From contig NZ_JAEHGE010000001.1 of NCBI RefSeq assembly GCF_016097415.1, forward strand, positions 3,922,610 through 3,986,609: a stretch of DNA of 64,000 nucleotides. The letters are read 5' to 3'. Of the stretch, positions 30,001 through 39,476 are shown in pieces (the first letter of the stretch is position 1; each line of letters begins with the position of its first letter). Source of the DNA: a sulfur-oxidizing endosymbiont of Gigantopelta aegis. GTDB lineage: Bacteria > Pseudomonadota > Gammaproteobacteria > GRL18. A program made the position numbers and the translations under genes. A model generated the notes under the pieces. The model was not told the origin of the DNA and did not search any database. It worked only from the letters and a program-made list of their open reading frames with translations.

Positions 30001-30321
30001 TCAGTTATCCATGCGTACTTCACAAAGTTTCCCTTGCAAAGTACGCTGTGGCCTTTTTAATAAATCACGCTCCTGAATCACTTTTGCCAATTCTTTTTTC
30101 AGACGTTTTACTTCATCATAAATGTGTTCATCACTTCTATTGGCTACCGTCTTCACCGGTTTGGAATATTTACTGATCCAGGTATGTAGAGTATTTACAT
30201 TAACACCTAGCTCCCTGGCAGTCTGAGAAACAGGTTGATCCGTCTCATTAGCTAATTTGACAGCTGATTCTTTAAATTCTGATGTATAGCTTTTATTCGG
30301 TTTTTTTGTTTGATCATTCAT
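30001..30321 (-). CDS. IS3-family orfA (helix-turn-helix)
   Basis: The 106-residue product has [20 protein letters not shown] and a helix-turn-helix ([25 protein letters not shown]), followed by a leucine-zipper-like helix ([17 protein letters not shown]). The C-terminus departs from the usual IS3 OrfA ending; see the finding on A-tract indels. Confidence 0.9.
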   Translation of the reverse strand: MNDQTKKPNKSYTSEFKESAVKLANETDQPVSQTARELGVNVNTLHTWISKYSKPVKTVANRSDEHIYDEVKRLKKELAKVIQERDLLKRPQRTLQGKLCEVRMDN

Positions 30322-30387
30322 TTTAGGTCACACTTTTTATCTTTTAGTTATTTTAAGTTGTGTGTCCGGTTAAGTATAGCCACATTA

Positions 30388-30690
30388 TTCTTTAATTAGT
30401 CCGTCTGAAAAAACAGCAATATTAATATGGTTATTAATTAGTGCATCAATATCAAAGGCTACTATGCCGTTTTCATTGATATCTCTAGCCTGTTGTTGTT
30501 GTATCTTGGTTAAATCAGCAATCAATAAATTTAATTGATTTTTATAATCGCTCGATTCATAAAAACCTTCTGCAACATTACCCCCCATTTTTATCCTGTT
30601 CATGCTCTATCAACAGGAGTTCTTTTAAGGTCTGATAAACGGGTTGTAAATTAATGTTATTTTGAATTGTGTTTATTTCAGCTAGGTGTG
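30388..30690 (-). pseudogene. Fragment 4 of the DUF1631 gene
   Basis: Encodes AEINTIQNNINLQPVYQTLK then, after a frame change in a G6 run near 30587, NVAEGFYESSDYKNQLNLL and DINENGIVAFDIDALIN, ending in GLIKE beside the IS. With five G residues the two frames join. It continues directly into fragment 5 (LIKE-FEYTLDVIKRLF) once the IS at 28870-30387 is removed. It corresponds to the middle of DUF1631. Confidence 0.8.
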
Positions 30691-31210
30691 AGCGATCAGG
30701 TTGAGACGGGTTCCATAAGTCTTGCGACTGTCTTCAAACAGTTTTTTTAGCTGCTCAGTAAGCGCTTCATTTTCTTTCTCTCTATCCGTTTTAGGAGAGC
30801 TAACCCAATCATAATAGCAACTACGGAAACATCCATAAAACGGCACAGAATCGTTACCGGGTAATCTTTAGCCTGATCAGTTATCCATGCGTACTTCACA
30901 AAGTTTCCCTTGCAAAGTACGCTGTGGCCTTTTTAATAAATCACGCTCCTGAATCACTTTTGCCAATTCTTTTTCAGACGTTTTACTTCATCATAAATGT
31001 GTTCATCACTTCTATTGGCTACCGTCTTCACCGGTTTGGAATATTTACTGATCCAGGTATGTAGAGTATTTACATTAACACCTAGCTCCCTGGCAGTCTG
31101 AGAAACGGGTTGATCCGTCTCATTAGCTAATTTGACAGCTGATTCTTTAAATTCTGATGTATAGCTTTTATTCGGTTTTTTGTTTGATCATTCATTTTAG
31201 AGCCACATTA
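30691..31210 (-). mobile_element. Internally deleted IS3-family remnant
   Basis: About 520 bp. The outer left terminus (CACATTA at 31204-31210 on the plus strand) is kept, but roughly 55 bp between it and the orfA start is gone. Most of orfB is missing, with the deletion joining AGCGATCAGGTTGAGA to CGGGTTCC near 30706. The right inverted repeat is lost. It alone keeps a seven-base A-run in orfB (T7 at 30742-30748), which preserves the usual reading frame at that site. Confidence 0.88.
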
Positions 31211-31425
31211 TATTGCTATAGTTATTTAAATAATTTTCACTTCGCGGTGTTATTGTTTGTGAACTTTCATTGAAGCCAATGGAGGCAATAGGATTATTAT
31301 TTTCTAATAAGCTGGGCTTGCTCGCATTAGTTTGAAGTATAGAGCCTGCTTGAGACTTAGCCTCTTTTCTTACTTTAAATTTATTTTCTTTAATGAGCGG
31401 TAAAATATTATTATCAATGAATATT
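31211..31425 (-). pseudogene. Fragment 3 of the DUF1631 gene
   Basis: About 71 codons, open throughout in one frame (starting IFIDNNILPLIKENKFKVRK, later NNPIASIGFNESSQ). It continues fragment 2 in frame (YKEINQ-IFIDNNILPLI) when the IS at 31426-32785 and one ATT are removed. The I-LP-L pattern matches the DUF1631 segment after the YKEIN helix. No start codon of its own. Confidence 0.8.
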
Positions 31426-32785
31426 TAATGTGGCTATACTTAACCGGACACACAACTTAAAATAACTAAAAGATAAAAAGTGTGACCTAAAATGAATGAT
31501 CAAACAAAAAACCGAATAAAAGCTATACATCAGAATTTAAAGAATCAGCTGTCAAATTAGCTAATGAGACGGATCAACCTGTTTCTCAGACTGCCAGGGA
31601 GCTAGGTGTTAATGTAAATACTCTACATACCTGGATCAGTAAATCAAACCGGTGAAGACGGTAGCCAATAGAAGTGATGAACACATTTATGATGAAGTAA
31701 AACGTCTGAAAAAAGAATTGGCAAAAGTGATTCAGGAGCGTGATTTATTAAAAAGGCCACAGCGTACTTTGCAAGGGAAACTTTGTGAAGTACGCATGGA
31801 TAACTGATCAGGCTAAAGATTACCCGGTAACGATTCTGTGCCGTTTTATGGATGTTTCCCGTAGTTGCTATTATGATTGGGTTAGCTCTCCTAAAACGGA
31901 TAGAGAAAGAAAAATGAAGCGCTTACTGAGCAGCTAAAAAACTGTTTGAAGACAGTCGCAAGACTTATGGAACCCGTCGTCTTAAAAAGAAAACTGGCTG
32001 AAAAAGGCGTTCATATAAGCCGCCGGAGAATTGGTCGATTAATGAAAAAAGCCGGTTTGTTTTGTAAAACGAAGAGACGCTTTAAAGCGACGACTAATTC
32101 CAAGCATAATAAGCGTATATCTCCAAATTTACTGGAAAGAGAGTTTACTGTCTCTCAACCTGATCGCTACTATGTGGGTGATATTACCTATATTGCCACC
32201 AAGGAAGGCTGGTTATATTTAGCGGTTGTCATTGACTTATTCTCTAGGCAAATTGTTGGCTGGTCGATGGATGAGCGAATGAAAGCCAAGCTAGTCAATG
32301 ATGCTTTACTGATGGCCATATGGAAGCGTAAACCAATGGATGGATTGCTTTGGCATACTGACCGAGGTAGCCAATATGCCTCTGATAGTCATAGAAAAAT
32401 ATTGTCGGATCATAACATAATTCAGTCTATGAGCCGCAAAGGAAATTGCTGGGACAATGCTGTATCAGAGAGCTTCTTTCATAGTTTGAAAACTGAATTG
32501 ACGCACCATTGTCGATTCAAAACCAGAGTAGAAGCAAAGCAGGCAATATTTGAATATATTGAGGTATTTTATAATCGGGAGCGACTTCATTCGGCTAATG
32601 ATTATTTGTCACCAGTCGATTATGAAATACAGCAGGAAATAGCTTAAGAGGGCAAAAGCCCTTTCTCTTCATCTGTTTAAAGTTAACATGAGAAACTAAA
32701 ATGATAGGAAATACAAAATGACAAAAATCACTTGAAACAGCCAAAAAATATTTAGAAAACTGTCCGGAAAAGTGTTGACACATCA
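31426..32785 (+). mobile_element. IS3-family element with damaged orfA/orfB and shortened tail
   Basis: 1,360 bp, opposite in orientation to the interrupted gene, flanked by ATT on both sides (31423-31425, 32786-32788). orfA has lost one A near 31510 and the ATTC block near 31647. orfB has compensating small indels around 31905-31915 and the open part begins at 31946. About 155 bp of the 3' tail between the orfB stop and the GAGGGCAAA block is deleted. Both termini are kept. Confidence 0.92.
31946..32647 (+). pseudogene. IS3-family orfB transposase, 5'-damaged
   Basis: 233 open codons with intact DDE residues in [13 protein letters not shown] and SESFFHS. The N-terminal quarter is out of frame through small indels near 31910. 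No SD or normal start precedes the ATG. Confidence 0.82.
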
Positions 32786-33247
32786 ATTTGATTAATTTCT
32801 TTATAAACATCAAACAAGCAATTATCTACCACTTTTTCAAATTGATGATAAAGAATTAACAACACATCATTATTTATAAAATGATCATGAATCGCTTCAC
32901 TAAAACTATTAAAAATAATTTCTGGAGAGAAAGGATTAATCATCGTAGATGAGGTGATAGAATCATTCGTTGACTGTTGATCAATCAATATTTTTTTTAC
33001 GCGTGTTTCAATCTCTAACAATTCTTTTTCATAATTGGGTGAGACATTAACTATCAATTGATTGACCGCCAACCAACTTTCAAATTCATTCTGGTCAATA
33101 AGTTCTAGTTCATTAAGATTTTCATTGATATCCTGATTACGTTGATTAAAAGAATTAATATTCTTTTCTAATAGTCTCAAAAATGATTTTTAAGGGTATT
33201 TTTTCTTTATTCAGGGTATTAATTGCATCAAAGAAAAGAGATTGTTT
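32786..33247 (-). pseudogene. Fragment 2 of the DUF1631 gene
   Basis: Encodes QSLFFDAINTLNKEKIPLKI then, after a one-base shift in a T5 run near 33185, LRLLEKNINSFNQRNQDIN, NPFSPEIIFNSFSEAI and YHQFEKVVDNCLFDVYKEIN. This is the N-terminal half of DUF1631. It joins fragment 1 exactly (SSNTE-QSLFFDAI) when the IS array and one GTT are removed. Its first ATG-like start (33180) is internal. Confidence 0.85.
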
Positions 33248-33312
33248 AATGTGGCTATACTTAACCGGACACACAACTTAAAATAACTAAAAGATAAAAA
33301 GTGTGACCTAAA

Positions 33313-33633
33313 ATGAATGATCAAACAAAAAAACCGAATAAAAGCTATACATCAGAATTTAAAGAATCAGCTGTCAAATTAGCTAATGAGACGGATCAAC
33401 CCGTTTCTCAGACTGCCAGGGAGCTAGGTGTTAATGTAAATACTCTACATACCTGGATCAGTAAATATTCCAAACCGGTGAAGACGGTAGCCAATAGAAG
33501 TGATGAACACATTTATGATGAAGTAAAACGTCTGAAAAAAGAATTGGCAAAAGTGATTCAGGAGCGTGATTTATTAAAAAGGCCACAGCGTACTTTGCAA
33601 GGGAAACTTTGTGAAGTACGCATGGATAACTGA
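33313..33633 (+). CDS. IS3-family orfA (helix-turn-helix)
   Basis: 106 residues. HTH in [20 protein letters not shown], then a heptad helix. The current frame ends [21 protein letters not shown] -1 shift at the A5 run near 33575 would read [14 protein letters not shown] and stop at a TGA overlapping the orfB GTG, which is the normal IS3 layout. Overlaps orfB by 23 bp. Confidence 0.88.
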   Translation: MNDQTKKPNKSYTSEFKESAVKLANETDQPVSQTARELGVNVNTLHTWISKYSKPVKTVANRSDEHIYDEVKRLKKELAKVIQERDLLKRPQRTLQGKLCEVRMDN

Positions 33634-34474
33634 TCAGGCTAAAGATTACCCGGTAACGATTCTGTGCCGTTTTATGGATGTTTCCCGTAGTTGCTATTAT
33701 GATTGGGTTAGCTCTCCTAAAACGGATAGAGAGAAAGAAAATGAAGCGCTTACTGAGCAGCTAAAAAACTGTTTGAAGACAGTCGCAAGACTTATGGAAC
33801 CCGTCGTCTTAAAAAGAAAACTGGCTGAAAAAGGCGTTCATATAAGCCGCCGGAGAATTGGTCGATTAATGAAAAAAGCCGGTTTGTTTTGTAAAACGAA
33901 GAGACGCTTTAAAGCGACGACTAATTCCAAGCATAATAAGCGTATATCTCCAAATTTACTGGAAAGAGAGTTTACTGTCTCTCAACCTGATCGCTACTAT
34001 GTGGGTGATATTACCTATATTGCCACCAAGGAAGGCTGGTTATATTTAGCGGTTGTCATTGACTTATTCTCTAGGCAAATTGTTGGCTGGTCGATGGATG
34101 AGCGAATGAAAGCCAAGCTAGTCAATGATGCTTTACTGATGGCCATATGGAAGCGTAAACCAATGGATGGATTGCTTTGGCATACTGACCGAGGTAGCCA
34201 ATATGCCTCTGATAGTCATAGAAAAATATTGTCGGATCATAACATAATTCAGTCTATGAGCCGCAAAGGAAATTGCTGGGACAATGCTGTATCAGAGAGC
34301 TTCTTTCATAGTTTGAAAACTGAATTGACGCACCATTGTCGATTCAAAACCAGAGTAGAAGCAAAGCAGGCAATATTTGAATATATTGAGGTATTTTATA
34401 ATCGGGAGCGACTTCATTCGGCTAATGATTATTTGTCACCAGTCGATTATGAAATACAGCAGGAAATAGCTTAA
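33611..34474 (+). CDS. IS3-family orfB transposase (DDE)
   Basis: 287 residues from a GTG start. Integrase core: [20 protein letters not shown] (first Asp), [13 protein letters not shown] (second Asp), [18 protein letters not shown] (Glu), then [17 protein letters not shown]. Between about residues 56 and 71 the frame reads [16 protein letters not shown]. The adjacent frame encodes [16 protein letters not shown], the conserved IS3 segment. The ORF therefore looks like a double-frameshift product and may be impaired. Confidence 0.88.
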   Translation: MKYAWITDQAKDYPVTILCRFMDVSRSCYYDWVSSPKTDREKENEALTEQLKNCLKTVARLMEPVVLKRKLAEKGVHISRRRIGRLMKKAGLFCKTKRRFKATTNSKHNKRISPNLLEREFTVSQPDRYYVGDITYIATKEGWLYLAVVIDLFSRQIVGWSMDERMKAKLVNDALLMAIWKRKPMDGLLWHTDRGSQYASDSHRKILSDHNIIQSMSRKGNCWDNAVSESFFHSLKTELTHHCRFKTRVEAKQAIFEYIEVFYNRERLHSANDYLSPVDYEIQQEIA

Positions 34475-34806
34475 ATCGATTGATTGAAGAGGGGTAAAAG
34501 GCGACATAAATGCCGCCCATTACCGTTGACGGCCATCGGCTCCTCAGCCTGTGCCGTGAAGATATTGTAACAGGATCATTACCGTTGTGAAAATACCTTG
34601 GGTGAATGGAACGGCTCTATCGTTCCAGAGGGCAAAGCCCTTTCTCTTCATCTGTTTAAAGTTAACATGAGAAACTAAAATGATAGGAAATACAAAATGA
34701 CAAAAATCACTTGAAACAGCCAAAAAATATTTAGAAAACTGTCCGGAAAAGTGTTGACACATCATACGTATGAATATGAAGCAACAAGGTACAAATAAAA
34801 CCTATA

Positions 34807-35305
34807 TAATGTGGCTATACTTAACCGGACACACAACTTAAAATAACTAAAAAATAAAAAGTGTGACCTAAAATGAATGATCAAACAAAAAAAACCGAAT
34901 AAAAGCTATACATCAGAATTTAAAGAATCAGCTGTCAAATTAGCTAATGAGACGGATCAACCCGTTTCTCAGACTGCCAGGGAGCTAGGTGTTAATGTAA
35001 ATACTCTACATACCTGGATCAGTAAATATTCCAAACCGGTGAAGACGGTAGCCAATAGAAGTGATGAACACATTTATGATGAAGTAAAACGTCTGAAAAA
35101 AGAATTGGCAAAAGTGATTCAGGAGCGTGATTTATTAAAAAGGCCACAGCGTACTTTGCAAGGGAAACTTTGTGAAGTACGCATGGATAACTGATCAGGC
35201 TAAAGATTACCCGGTAACGATTCTGTGCCGTTTTATGGATGTTTCCCGTAGTTGCTATTATGATTGGGTTAGCTCTCCTAAAACGGATAGAGAGAAAGAA
35301 AATGA
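34807..35305 (+). mobile_element. Truncated IS3-family copy (left end only)
   Basis: Keeps the left terminus, orfA and the start of orfB, then stops at AAAGAAAATGA, where the next IS copy begins (TAATGTGG at 35306). The missing right part is not found beyond that copy. orfA is read from a second ATG (34877-35194) because of an extra A in the A-run after the first start. Confidence 0.9.
34877..35194 (+). CDS. IS3-family orfA in truncated copy
   Basis: 105 residues, identical to other OrfA copies after the first few residues. The start is moved to the second ATG ([12 protein letters not shown]) because the A-run near 34890 is one base longer than in the intact copy. Confidence 0.75.
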   Translation: MIKQKKPNKSYTSEFKESAVKLANETDQPVSQTARELGVNVNTLHTWISKYSKPVKTVANRSDEHIYDEVKRLKKELAKVIQERDLLKRPQRTLQGKLCEVRMDN

Positions 35306-35371
35306 TAATGTGGCTATACTTAACCGGACACACAACTTAAAATAACTAAAAGATAAAAAGTGTGACCTAAA

Positions 35372-35692
35372 ATGAATGATCAAACAAAAAAACCGAATAA
35401 AAGCTATACATCAGAATTTAAAGAATCAGCTGTCAAATTAGCTAATGAGACGGATCAACCTGTTTCTCAGACTGCCAGGGAGCTAGGTGTTAATGTAAAT
35501 ACTCTACATACCTGGATCAGTAAATATTCCAAACCGGTGAAGACGGTAGCCAATAGAAGTGATGAACACATTTATGATGAAGTAAAACGTCTGAAAAAAG
35601 AATTGGCAAAAGTGATTCAGGAGCGTGATTTATTAAAAAGGCCACAGCGTACTTTGCAAGGGAAACTTTGTGAAGTACGCATGGATAACTGA
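35372..35692 (+). CDS. IS3-family orfA
   Basis: 106 residues, identical in protein sequence to the orfA at 33313-33633. Part of the full-length IS in duplication unit 1. Confidence 0.85.
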   Translation: MNDQTKKPNKSYTSEFKESAVKLANETDQPVSQTARELGVNVNTLHTWISKYSKPVKTVANRSDEHIYDEVKRLKKELAKVIQERDLLKRPQRTLQGKLCEVRMDN

Positions 35693-36532
35693 TCAGGCTA
35701 AAGATTACCCGGTAACGATTCTGTGCCGTTTTATGGATGTTTCCCGTAGTTGCTATTATGATTGGGTTAGCTCTCCTAAAACGGATAGAGAGAAAGAAAA
35801 TGAAGCGCTTACTGAGCAGCTAAAAAACTGTTTGAAGACAGTCGCAAGACTTATGGAACCCGTCGTCTTAAAAGAAAACTGGCTGAAAAAGGCGTTCATA
35901 TAAGCCGCCGGAGAATTGGTCGATTAATGAAAAAAGCCGGTTTGTTTTGTAAAACGAAGAGACGCTTTAAAGCGACGACTAATTCCAAGCATAATAAGCG
36001 TATATCTCCAAATTTACTGGAAAGAGAGTTTACTGTCTCTCAACCTGATCGCTACTATGTGGGTGATATTACCTATATTGCCACCAAGGAAGGCTGGTTA
36101 TATTTAGCGGTTGTCATTGACTTATTCTCTAGGCAAATTGTTGGCTGGTCGATGGATGAGCGAATGAAAGCCAAGCTAGTCAATGATGCTTTACTGATGG
36201 CCATATGGAAGCGTAAACCAATGGATGGATTGCTTTGGCATACTGACCGAGGTAGCCAATATGCCTCTGATAGTCATAGAAAAATATTGTCGGATCATAA
36301 CATAATTCAGTCTATGAGCCGCAAAGGAAATTGCTGGGACAATGCTGTATCAGAGAGCTTCTTTCATAGTTTGAAAACTGAATTGACGCACCATTGTCGA
36401 TTCAAAACCAGAGTAGAAGCAAAGCAGGCAATATTTGAATATATTGAGGTATTTTATAATCGGGAGCGACTTCATTCGGCTAATGATTATTTGTCACCAG
36501 TCGATTATGAAATACAGCAGGAAATAGCTTAA
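35670..36532 (+). pseudogene. IS3-family orfB, split by a one-base A-tract difference
   Basis: Two open parts: 35670-35903 and 35927-36532. The A4 run matches the adjacent-frame reading [18 protein letters not shown], but the upstream A6 run puts the GTG start in the other frame, so the product terminates after ENWLKKAFI. All DDE residues lie in the second part. Confidence 0.85.
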
Positions 36533-36864
36533 ATCGATTGATTGAAGAGGGGTAAAAGGCGACATAAATGCCGCCCATTACCGTTGACGGCCATCGGCTC
36601 CTCAGCCTGTGCCGTGAAGATATTGTAACAGGATCATTACCGTTGTGAAAATACCTTGGGTGAATGGAACGGCTCTATCGTTCCAGAGGGCAAAGCCCTT
36701 TCTCTTCATCTGTTTAAAGTTAACATGAGAAACTAAAATGATAGGAAATACAAAATGACAAAAATCACTTGAAACAGCCAAAAAATATTTAGAAAACTGT
36801 CCGGAAAAGTGTTGACACATCATACGTATGAATATGAAGCAACAAGGTACAAATAAAACCTATA

Positions 36865-37362
36865 TAATGTGGCTATACTTAACCGGACACACAACTTAAA
36901 ATAACTAAAAAATAAAAAGTGTGACCTAAAATGAATGATCAAACAAAAAAACCGAATAAAAGCTATACATCAGAATTTAAAGAATCAGCTGTCAAATTAG
37001 CTAATGAGACGGATCAACCCGTTTCTCAGACTGCCAGGGAGCTAGGTGTTAATGTAAATACTCTACATACCTGGATCAGTAAATATTCCAAACCGGTGAA
37101 GACGGTAGCCAATAGAAGTGATGAACACATTTATGATGAAGTAAAACGTCTGAAAAAAGAATTGGCAAAAGTGATTCAGGAGCGTGATTTATTAAAAAGG
37201 CCACAGCGTACTTTGCAAGGGAAACTTTGTGAAGTACGCATGGATAACTGATCAGGCTAAAGATTACCCGGTAACGATTCTGTGCCGTTTTATGGATGTT
37301 TCCCGTAGTTGCTATTATGATTGGGTTAGCTCTCCTAAAACGGATAGAGAGAAAGAAAATGA
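36865..37362 (+). mobile_element. Truncated IS3-family copy (duplicate of 34807-35305)
   Basis: 498 bp, one A shorter than its partner in unit 1, which restores the normal orfA start (36931-37251). It ends at the same AAAGAAAATGA junction followed by TAATGTGG. Confidence 0.9.
36931..37251 (+). CDS. IS3-family orfA in truncated copy
   Basis: 106 residues, identical in protein sequence to the other OrfA copies. No orfB body follows it within the same element. Confidence 0.8.
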   Translation: MNDQTKKPNKSYTSEFKESAVKLANETDQPVSQTARELGVNVNTLHTWISKYSKPVKTVANRSDEHIYDEVKRLKKELAKVIQERDLLKRPQRTLQGKLCEVRMDN

Positions 37363-37428
37363 TAATGTGGCTATACTTAACCGGACACACAACTTAAAAT
37401 AACTAAAAGATAAAAAGTGTGACCTAAA

Positions 37429-37726
37429 ATGAATGATCAAACAAAAAAACCGAATAAAAGCTATACATCAGAATTTAAAGAATCAGCTGTCAAATTAGCT
37501 AATGAGACGGATCAACCCGTTTCTCAGACTGCCAGGGAGCTAGGTGTTAATGTAAATACTCTACATACCTGGATCAGTAAATATTCCAAACCGGTGAAGA
37601 CGGTAGCCAATAGAAGTGATGAACACATTTATGATGAAGTAAAACGTCTGAAAAAAGAATTGGCAAAAGTGATTCAGGAGCGTGATTTATTAAAAAGGCC
37701 ACAGCGTACTTTGCAAGGGAAACTTT

Positions 37727-37749
<23 letters not shown>
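37429..37749 (+). CDS. IS3-family orfA
   Basis: 106 residues, identical in protein sequence to the orfA at 33313-33633; belongs to the last element of the array. Confidence 0.85.
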
Positions 37750-38537
<788 letters not shown>

Positions 38538-38796
38538 ATGCCGCCCATTACCGTTGACGGCCATCGGCTCCTCAGCCTGTGCCGTGAAGATATTGTAACA
38601 GGATCATTACCGTTGTGAAAATACCTTGGGTGAATGGAACGGCTCTATCGTTCCAGAGGGCAAAGCCCTTTCTCTTCATCTATTTAAAGTTAACATGAGA
38701 AACTAAAATGATAGGAAATACAAAATGACAAAAATCACTTGAAACAGCCAAAAAAATATTTAGAAAACTGTCCGGAAAAGTGTTGACACATCAGTT

Positions 38797-39322
38797 CGGT
38801 ATTACTTGATGATTGGTCTGCTTGAACAAATAATGCATCATGAGCGACAGGCAAAAATTTATCTAACATCGTAGACATCTTCATGGTAAAACAAGTTTTT
38901 ACAGAGTCAAAGATATTAAGGTTGCTTTGAGTCAGATGCTGATGAGGACTTGAGGTCTCCTCTGATTGCTGCTTTATACTTATTTCCGTAAGCGCATCAA
39001 GAGCCTGATTAAAAATAAGCACATCAAGGCCGTCTTCATTGACTTGAGCTACTTTAACTTCAAGGGAAAACTGAGAATTTGCTTGAGCGTTTGTTTCTAA
39101 GTGATTAGCGAGTGAAGTGTCTGAGAGTAAATCTGTAGTAAATGTGATTGTTAGCCTATCATTGACAGCAAGACTCTCTGGCATTGCATGCTGACTCAAC
39201 CAACTTAAATGCAAACCATCATAAGCAAAATCTTTTATCACAAAATCCCACTTCTGTCCCATAGCGTTTGAAACAGTGGCATTAAGTCTTATGGGTGATC
39301 GAAGAAATTTATGCTGTGACAA
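38797..39322 (-). pseudogene. Fragment 1 (N-terminal): PilZ domain and start of DUF1631
   Basis: About 175 codons. A TTG start at 39322 (MSQHKFLRSPIRL) has GAGG 10 bp upstream. Residues 1-115 look like a PilZ c-di-GMP-binding domain: FLRSPIRLNATV carries the R/xxxR-type N-terminal motif in degenerate form, and DFAYDGLHLSW resembles the D/NxSxxG motif. It ends SSNTE at the IS array. Read-through would append IS-derived residues up to 38735. It follows purF by 154 bp on the same strand. Confidence 0.8.
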
Positions 39323-39476
39323 TGATAAACGACCTCAAAATATACAATAATACGGTATCGGACAGCCTGATTTATCATTTTTTTAAGCACAGGCTTATAA
39401 CTCAAGTATAAATAGGCACACAGACCTTCTATTTATCTTATTTGTTAAGTATAGCCGGTTTTTTTTAAATAACAGC

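Larger units (their letters stand above)
28870..30387 (-). mobile_element. IS3-family element, full-length copy with broken orfB
   Basis: 1,518 bp, in the same orientation as the gene it interrupts. Ends read TAATGTGGC... and ...GACACATCA, with 25-bp imperfect terminal inverted repeats (19 matches), and it is flanked by TTC on both sides. orfA (30001-30321) is open. orfB has lost one G in the GGG before the AAACATCC stretch (near 29950), so the open frame covers only 29161-29970 and lacks its proper start. It also has the A6/A5 double indel seen in other copies. Confidence 0.93.
33248..34764 (+). mobile_element. IS3-family element, best-preserved copy
   Basis: 1,517 bp; first unit of the array inserted in the DUF1631 gene. 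Left terminus TAATGTGGC, right terminus GACACATCA, preceded by GTT (33245-33247), which recurs at the far end of the array (38794-38796). Both orfA (33313-33633) and orfB (33611-34474) are open. A 290-bp noncoding tail (34475-34764) follows orfB and carries short hairpins such as GGGCAAAGCCC. Confidence 0.93.
35306..36822 (+). mobile_element. IS3-family element, full-length with frameshifted orfB
   Basis: 1,517 bp with both termini. orfA (35372-35692) is open. orfB has four A residues where the best-preserved copy has five (near 35870), so translation from the GTG stops at a TAA at 35901-35903. The DDE part is open from 35927. Confidence 0.92.

Noticed and set aside
30385-30603. Stand-alone 72-residue gene
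   Set aside because: It is an internal piece of the DUF1631 gene, continuing in frame into the segment beyond the IS.
32752-33180. Stand-alone 142-residue gene
   Set aside because: It is DUF1631 sequence that continues fragment 1; the ATG-like start and the last residues come from a frameshift site and IS DNA.
35019-35333. Reverse-strand open frames of about 104 and 73 codons repeated across the IS copies
   Set aside because: They are antisense to orfA or lie in the IS tail, repeat only because the IS repeats, lack plausible starts and have no protein-like composition.
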